Source of the DNA: Chloroflexota bacterium
Lineage (GTDB): Bacteria; Chloroflexota; Dehalococcoidia; UBA2985
Length of the DNA: 64,000 nucleotides
Assembly (NCBI GenBank): GCA_016210515.1
Contig: JACQTZ010000009.1
Coordinates: 22,174-86,173 of the forward strand
Direction of reading: 5' to 3'
Every line of letters starts with the position of its first letter. Position 1 is the stretch's first letter. Below are positions 59,992-64,000 of the stretch, one piece after another. A program made the position numbers and the translations under genes. The notes beneath the pieces were generated by a model. That model worked only from the letters and a program-made list of their open reading frames with translations. It was not told where the DNA came from and did not search any database.

Positions 59992-60855
59992 TCAGTCCAC
60001 CAGTTGCTTCAGGAACTCTTTGAGGGCTGGCCCTATGTCTTCCCGCTGGAGGGCCAGCTCTACAGAGGCCTTGAGCAAGCCCAGGGGATTGCCCACGTCA
60101 TAGCGGCGTCCCTGGAAGCGGAGGGCGTACATGGGCTGGCTCTGGAGGAGAAGGCCCAGGCCATCGGTGAGCTGGATTTCTCCTATGGCTCCCGGCTTTA
60201 CGTTGGCCAGGGCGCCGAAAATCTCAGGAGTCAGGATGTAGCGCCCCACGATGCCCAGGTTGGATGGAGCATCCGCCAAAGCGGGCTTTTCCACGGTGCC
60301 TCGAACCCTGAAAACCCCCTCTGCAACAGGCTCCGGCACGATGACCCCGTAGCTCTGTATCTGGGGGCCGGACACCTCCTCCACGGCGATGACGCTGGCC
60401 TGGTAGAGGTCAAAGACCTCCATGAGCTGGGCCAGCGCCCCCTTTTCTGCCACAATGATGTCGTCCGGGAGGATGACGACAAAAGGCTCCTCTCCCACGG
60501 CCCTGGCGGCGCACAGGACGGCATGGCCCAGCCCCAGCTGCTCCGGCTGGCGCACGTAGGTTAGCTCGACCATCTCAGAGAGGTGCTTTACCTGGGAAAG
60601 GCGCTGGGAGTCCCCTTTTGATGCCAGCATCCGCTCCAGCTCCAGGTGGCGGTCGAAGTAGTCGGCGATGGCCTCCTTGCCTCGGGCGGTGACGATGATG
60701 ACCTGCTCGATGCCTGCGGCGGCGGCCTCCTCGACGACGTACTGGATGGCGGCCCTGTCAACCAGGGGCAGCAGCTCCTTGGGCACCGCCTTGGTGATGG
60801 GGAGGAAGCGGGTGCCCAGGCCCGCAGCGGGGATAACGGCTTTTCGCACCTTCAT
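59992..60855 (-). CDS. galU: UTP-glucose-1-phosphate uridylyltransferase
   Basis: Makes UDP-glucose. 287 residues from the ATG at 60855 with GGAGGACG upstream. Seen: AVIPAAGLGTRFLPITKAVPKELLPLVDRAAIQYVVEEA, FVVILPDDIIV, GVFRVRGTVEKP. Supplies sugar donors for the adjacent transferases. Upstream lies the kinase/epimerase remnant. Confidence 0.95.
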   Translation of the reverse strand: MKVRKAVIPAAGLGTRFLPITKAVPKELLPLVDRAAIQYVVEEAAAAGIEQVIIVTARGKEAIADYFDRHLELERMLASKGDSQRLSQVKHLSEMVELTYVRQPEQLGLGHAVLCAARAVGEEPFVVILPDDIIVAEKGALAQLMEVFDLYQASVIAVEEVSGPQIQSYGVIVPEPVAEGVFRVRGTVEKPALADAPSNLGIVGRYILTPEIFGALANVKPGAIGEIQLTDGLGLLLQSQPMYALRFQGRRYDVGNPLGLLKASVELALQREDIGPALKEFLKQLVD

Positions 60856-60882
60856 GGTCACGTCCTCCAAGCCGCGTCGAGG

Positions 60883-61239
60883 CTACACCACCTTCCCACA
60901 CATTATCACGCCCTGTTCTTGCATTAGTTTCTCTGCCGCCAGCAGGTATTCTATGCTCGCCTGCTGATCCTTGAGCCATGCCCCGTACTGGGCCACGTTT
61001 TCTTCGACCGGTATGGTCGGCTCCCAGCCGAGGGCACGCAGCTTGGAGATGTCCGAGACGGTATGGCTAGAGTACTTCACCCGAATAAAGTCATCTGCTC
61101 TGGGTCGATTGACATATATGTACATGTACTTATCGATGGACGCGCTGAAGATGAAGCCACCGTATTTGGTGTAGTATGACGCAAGATCAGTCCCTCAACC
61201 ACCCAGAGAGATACGGAACGGTGCTCGCGCCAGAATCAA
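60883..61239 (-). pseudogene. Chimeric remnant: GHMP (heptose-type) kinase N-terminus joined to epimerase C-terminus
   Basis: On the minus strand from a TTG near 61239 the frame gives ILARAPFRISLGG then TGA then GTDLASYYTKYGGFIFSASIDKYMYIYVN. This is the N-terminus of a D-glycero-D-manno-heptose 7-phosphate-type GHMP kinase (GGGGTD motif), with the third Gly codon turned to a stop. After RVKYS it continues in frame as SDISKLRALGWEPTIPVEENVAQYGAWLKDQ, the C-terminus of an NAD-dependent sugar epimerase. So a deletion appears to have fused two neighbouring genes, and a nonsense change followed. Confidence 0.75.
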
Positions 61240-61842
61240 CAAGGCCCCCCTTCGTTACAGCCGCCATCTCCCCCGCGGTCTTCCATCTGCTACGATTCCC
61301 TGGGGGAGCGATGTCAAGTTGGTCTATAGCCAGTTTGTAGCCGACCGAAACACCCCTTCAGCTACAGCAGGGTCAGTTTAGATGTCATGGGTGAATCTGT
61401 CAACTCTTTGTACTCGTCCTGTAGACTAGAGCGAGGTGTGCATAATCCCAGGAGACCTTCATTTACGGAAGATGCTTGAGCAGCAAGCTCAGAATCCCGG
61501 CTCCGCTCGCCCTGAACTCCGACTCGGTGCGGAGTCCGAAGAAGTCGGACCTACAGAGCCATGAGTGGACAGCTTAACTCACCCCCTCTCTCACTCTCCC
61601 CCATCAAGGGGGAGAGAACAAATCCCTTCCCCCCTTGTGGGGGAAGGATAGGATGGGGGTGAAGGTTTAGCCATCAATGCAAGGCTCAGTAGTTTACCCC
61701 TTCGTTAAACACAGGGCAGGCTCTGAGCGAAGCATGTCCTGAGCAAAGCCGAAGGGCCGAAGGGAACCATGAGCGGTTCACCCTTCGACAAGCATTGGGG
61801 GAGCGGGATTGAGCCGCCAATTGTGCAAGAGGATTTACGGAA
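61240..61842. repeat. Repeat-rich gap without a gene
   Basis: About 600 bases. The first 200 show nothing clear. From 61480 on there are a 'gactcggtgcggagtccgaagaagtcggac' imperfect palindrome, C-rich/G-rich block 'ctctcccccatcaagggggagag' (61596-61618), 'cccttcgttaaacacagggcaggctctgagcgaagcatg' and 'cccttcgacaagcattggggg' pieces of the dispersed family. Confidence 0.7.
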
Positions 61843-62556
61843 CTAGGTACTAGCTCTCCCCTGCCCGTTTCGCTGGCCGCGCAGCTCGAAACAGAGGCGG
61901 AAGAAGAGCAGCGCCTCCCTGGCAGAAGCCTTGGAACGGCCATGCCGGCGGTCCACAAAGGTTATGGGGGTCTCCTTCACCCTGGCGTCGCGGCTCTTGG
62001 CCAGAATCTCCAGCAGCAGCTTGAACCCCTTGGGATTCAGGCTAGGCATTAGCGCCACCATGCGGTCCCGTCGGAACGCGCCAAATCCCGAGGTCAGGTC
62101 CCGAACCTGCAGGCCCACAATCCACCGCCCCAGTGCCGACGCTCCCCGGCTGACAATCCTCCTCGGCAGCGGCCAGTTGACCACGCCTCCGCCCTGCACA
62201 TAGCGCGAGCCAACCACAATGTCGGCGTCGGAAAGGCCCTTCAGCAACTTGGGCAGGTCCTCCGGACGATGCGACAGGTCGGCATCCATCATCACCCAGT
62301 ACTCTCCCTTGGCCACAGCAAACCCCGCGGTTACGGCGCTCCCCAGCCCCAGCTTCCCCTGCCGTTGGATCAGCTTTATCCGGGGGTCTTCCACAGCCAG
62401 ATGGCGCACCATCTCAGAGGTGCCGTCGGGACTGCTATCGTCAACTATAATAACCTCGTACTCCCACACGGCCTCCAGGGCCTTCCGAATGCCTTCGCAG
62501 AGGGGTTGGACATTACCCCGCTCGTTATAAGTTGGGATGACAATAGAGACTTTCAT
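61843..62556 (-). CDS. Polyprenol-phosphate mannosyltransferase-like GT2
   Basis: 237 residues, GT-A fold. VSIVIPTYNERGNVQPLCEGIRKAL, VIIVDDSSPDGTSEM, AVAKGEYWVMMDADLSHRPEDLPKLL (DxD), and GSRYVQGGGVVNWPLPRRIVSRGASALGRWIVGLQVRDLTSGFGAFRRDRM, all as in dolichol-phosphate mannose synthase types. Makes lipid-linked mannose or a related sugar for surface modification. Confidence 0.92.
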   Translation of the reverse strand: MKVSIVIPTYNERGNVQPLCEGIRKALEAVWEYEVIIVDDSSPDGTSEMVRHLAVEDPRIKLIQRQGKLGLGSAVTAGFAVAKGEYWVMMDADLSHRPEDLPKLLKGLSDADIVVGSRYVQGGGVVNWPLPRRIVSRGASALGRWIVGLQVRDLTSGFGAFRRDRMVALMPSLNPKGFKLLLEILAKSRDARVKETPITFVDRRHGRSKASAREALLFFRLCFELRGQRNGQGRAST

Positions 62557-62616
62557 AACCGCCGACCATTATACCCCTTCGGGCAATGGCCTTGGTGGCG
62601 AGTTCAGGAAGTCCCC

Positions 62617-63102
62617 TTACCCACCGTCCAACCTCCTCCACCGGCTCGGAGGCCAGTAGACCAGCCACGCCCTGGCCTTGACCGCCTTCCGCGACACCAG
62701 GCCAAAAGAGCGGCTATCGGTGCTCATGTCCATGGCATCCCCAAGCAGAAAGCACTCGCCTTGCTTGAGCGTCCACAGGCCATCCTCCTGGAGAGCCAGC
62801 TCCTCTGAGGAAGACGCCCTATCTATCGGCATGTCGTTTACCGTCACCGCCCCCTGGTTGAACTGCACCGTGTCCCCCTCGATCCCCACCACCCGCTTTA
62901 TCACGGCCTTCCTGCCTTCCAGGAGCCCCCTGGCCAGCACCACATCCCCCCTTTTCGGACCGCGCCGCACGTAGGCCAGCCGGTTGAAAAGCACGTACTC
63001 CCCGGCGACCAGGGTGGGGTACATGCTCCAACCCGTGACCACCACCCGGATAGAGGTGGCGAACACGACTGCCCGGTATAGCAGCCTCAGCATCCAGCTC
63101 AA
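62617..63102 (-). CDS. sodX: S26-family signal peptidase, NiSOD maturation protease
   Basis: 161 residues with one N-terminal hydrophobic segment. Ser26 in TGWSMYPTL and Lys69 in AVIKRVVGIEGD form the catalytic pair; LLGDAMDMSTDSRSFGLV is the last conserved box. Divergently arranged with sodN, the usual neighbour of the protease that removes the NiSOD propeptide. TTG at 63102 has AGAGGAGAGG upstream. Confidence 0.88.
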   Translation of the reverse strand: MSWMLRLLYRAVVFATSIRVVVTGWSMYPTLVAGEYVLFNRLAYVRRGPKRGDVVLARGLLEGRKAVIKRVVGIEGDTVQFNQGAVTVNDMPIDRASSSEELALQEDGLWTLKQGECFLLGDAMDMSTDSRSFGLVSRKAVKARAWLVYWPPSRWRRLDGG

Positions 63103-63260
63103 GGGTCCTCTCCTCTAAACTATCAGCCCTTTCTCGCCTCTTGAGCATACCAGACCCGTCACCGAAATGGGACTCGTAAGAACTCACTTGTCCCTTGGCA
63201 TCGTGAGGCCATTGCTTTAGACTATAAGTATGGTAGAAACGTTTTTTGTAGGAGGTATAC

Positions 63261-63758
63261 GTGTCTCTATTCATCCAAGCTTTCAGCGTAATAGCTAGGG
63301 TGCTCCCGGCAGAGAGAGGCTACGCCCACTGCGATATCCCCTGTGGCATCTACGACCCCATTACGGCCAAAATAGCAGCCCAGACCGTACAGAAGATGGT
63401 CATGCGAATCCTGGCCCTCAAGAAACCGGCCGCCGCCGATAGTGCGGAGGTATGGGCCGCCTACGAGAACACCCTGGGCCGCTATGTAGCAGTCAAAGAG
63501 GAGCACGCCCAGCTCTGCAAGAAAGAGCTCTCCATTCTCTGGGGCGACTACTTCAGGCCCGAGCACCTGGTGAAGTACCCGGACCTTCACGAGACCTTCT
63601 GGAGGGCCGCAAAGCTCTGCGGCGCTAACAAGCAGAAGGTAGACCTGGACGCCTCCAAGGAGCTGGTGGCTACCGTGGACAGGGTGGCCGAGATTTTCTG
63701 GGCTACCAAGAACGTCACCTGGAAGGACACCGTGGCCGAGGTGCGCTTCGGGACCTAG
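63261..63758 (+). CDS. sodN: Nickel superoxide dismutase, precursor
   Basis: Disproportionates superoxide using Ni. 165 residues: propeptide of 22 residues ending GYA, then the Ni hook HCDIPCGIY at residues 23-31 with His1, Cys2 and Cys6 in mature numbering. Helical body with KEEHAQLCKKELSILWGDYFRPEHL. GTG start with AGGAGG. The divergent sodX would cleave between A22 and H23. Confidence 0.97.
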   Translation: MSLFIQAFSVIARVLPAERGYAHCDIPCGIYDPITAKIAAQTVQKMVMRILALKKPAAADSAEVWAAYENTLGRYVAVKEEHAQLCKKELSILWGDYFRPEHLVKYPDLHETFWRAAKLCGANKQKVDLDASKELVATVDRVAEIFWATKNVTWKDTVAEVRFGT

Positions 63759-64000
63759 CACCTGGTCTCGTAAGTCCGTTTCATCAGACTTACAGGGCCA
63801 TGCATAGCGGCCTAAACGTTTCCAGTGGTCAGCCTGGACTGGGGGATGTCATTCCGAACCCTTCGGCTCTGCTCAGGGTAAACTCAGTGAGGAATCTAGG
63901 GCGTCCCATCATTGCTAAAGGCGTAGGTCCTAGATTCTTCGTCGTCCCGACAGGTCGGGGCTCCTCAGAATGACAGGGCATATGTTTAGCTCACCGTTCA
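63759..64000. repeat. Dispersed repeat at the window end
   Basis: Contains 'gtaagtccgtttcatcagacttac' (imperfect palindrome), 'cattccgaacccttcggctctgctcagggtaaactc' and 'ctagattcttcgtcgtcccgacaggtcggggctcctcagaatgac', the same parts as in gaps near 28.9 and 38.2 kb. No gene seen to the end. Confidence 0.7.

Noticed and set aside
1..64000. CRISPR arrays, prophage modules or rRNA genes
   Set aside because: I saw no regularly spaced direct repeats, phage structural genes, or 16S/23S/5S-like sequence.

Overview
The window looks like one contig of a Chloroflexota bacterium, most probably an aerobic or facultative member of the Dehalococcoidia/SAR202 lineage. This is inferred from the 11-subunit complex I without NuoEFG, a tmRNA tag (GEKQLALAA) that starts with Gly like the Dehalococcoides tag, many GTG/TTG starts behind strong Shine-Dalgarno sites, and an abundant family of palindromic intergenic repeats. 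No 16S rRNA is present, so the placement is tentative. DNA is GC-rich except for a visibly AT-richer transposon at 21.8-24.4 kb.

Layout. 0-6.5 kb (+): zinc-ribbon protein, rpsO, pnp, then the lysine/diaminopimelate genes dapB-asd-dapA. 7-10.5 kb: a thiI remnant, a PAP2-type membrane phosphatase, a coupled NUDIX-nadK pair (-) and a GIY-YIG nuclease gene lying between two 31-bp direct repeats, one of which contains the end of nuoN. 10.8-21.7 kb (-): nuoABCDHIJK-[small ORF]-LMN. 21.8-24.4 kb: a complete IS1595-type transposon with 25-bp imperfect terminal inverted repeats and an exact 8-bp target duplication, carrying a transposase, a small convergent ORF, a strongly folded RNA element, a class II tRNA, a HARE-HTH-like protein and an HNH nuclease. 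24.4-29.9 kb (+): HAD phosphatase, sugar transferase, split transketolase, DegT aminotransferase and methyltransferase, probably a surface-glycan or glycolipid pathway.

30-37.6 kb: a MarR-MFS-MFS operon (-), a MoaD-like protein, and an MFS/LDH2-dehydrogenase/FAH hydrolase group (+) for organic-acid catabolism. 37.9-46.4 kb: lipB-folP-folK, a Trm112-like protein, a CopD-like membrane protein, a cupin, a TPP enzyme/2-hydroxyacid dehydrogenase pair, a lipoprotein-like CtpA protease, smpB and ssrA. 46.9-50.6 kb (-): a sulfate assimilation operon (TauE-cysH-cysC-sat) preceded by a leader peptide containing Cys-Cys-Cys and a terminator, i.e. a likely cysteine attenuator. 51.5-55.3 kb (-): two tandem thiolase-like/DUF35 pairs. 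55.5-57.3 kb: glutaredoxin-like, degenerate thioredoxin-like, bacterioferritin and a small SEC-C gene. 57.4-63.8 kb: glycosyltransferases, methyltransferase, galU, a chimeric GHMP-kinase/epimerase pseudogene, a polyprenol-phosphate mannosyltransferase-like gene, and the divergent nickel superoxide dismutase pair sodX/sodN.

The most interesting items are the cargo-bearing IS1595 transposon, the poly-Cys attenuator of the sulfate operon, the repeat-flanked GIY-YIG gene at the nuoN 3' end, and the fused kinase/epimerase remnant.
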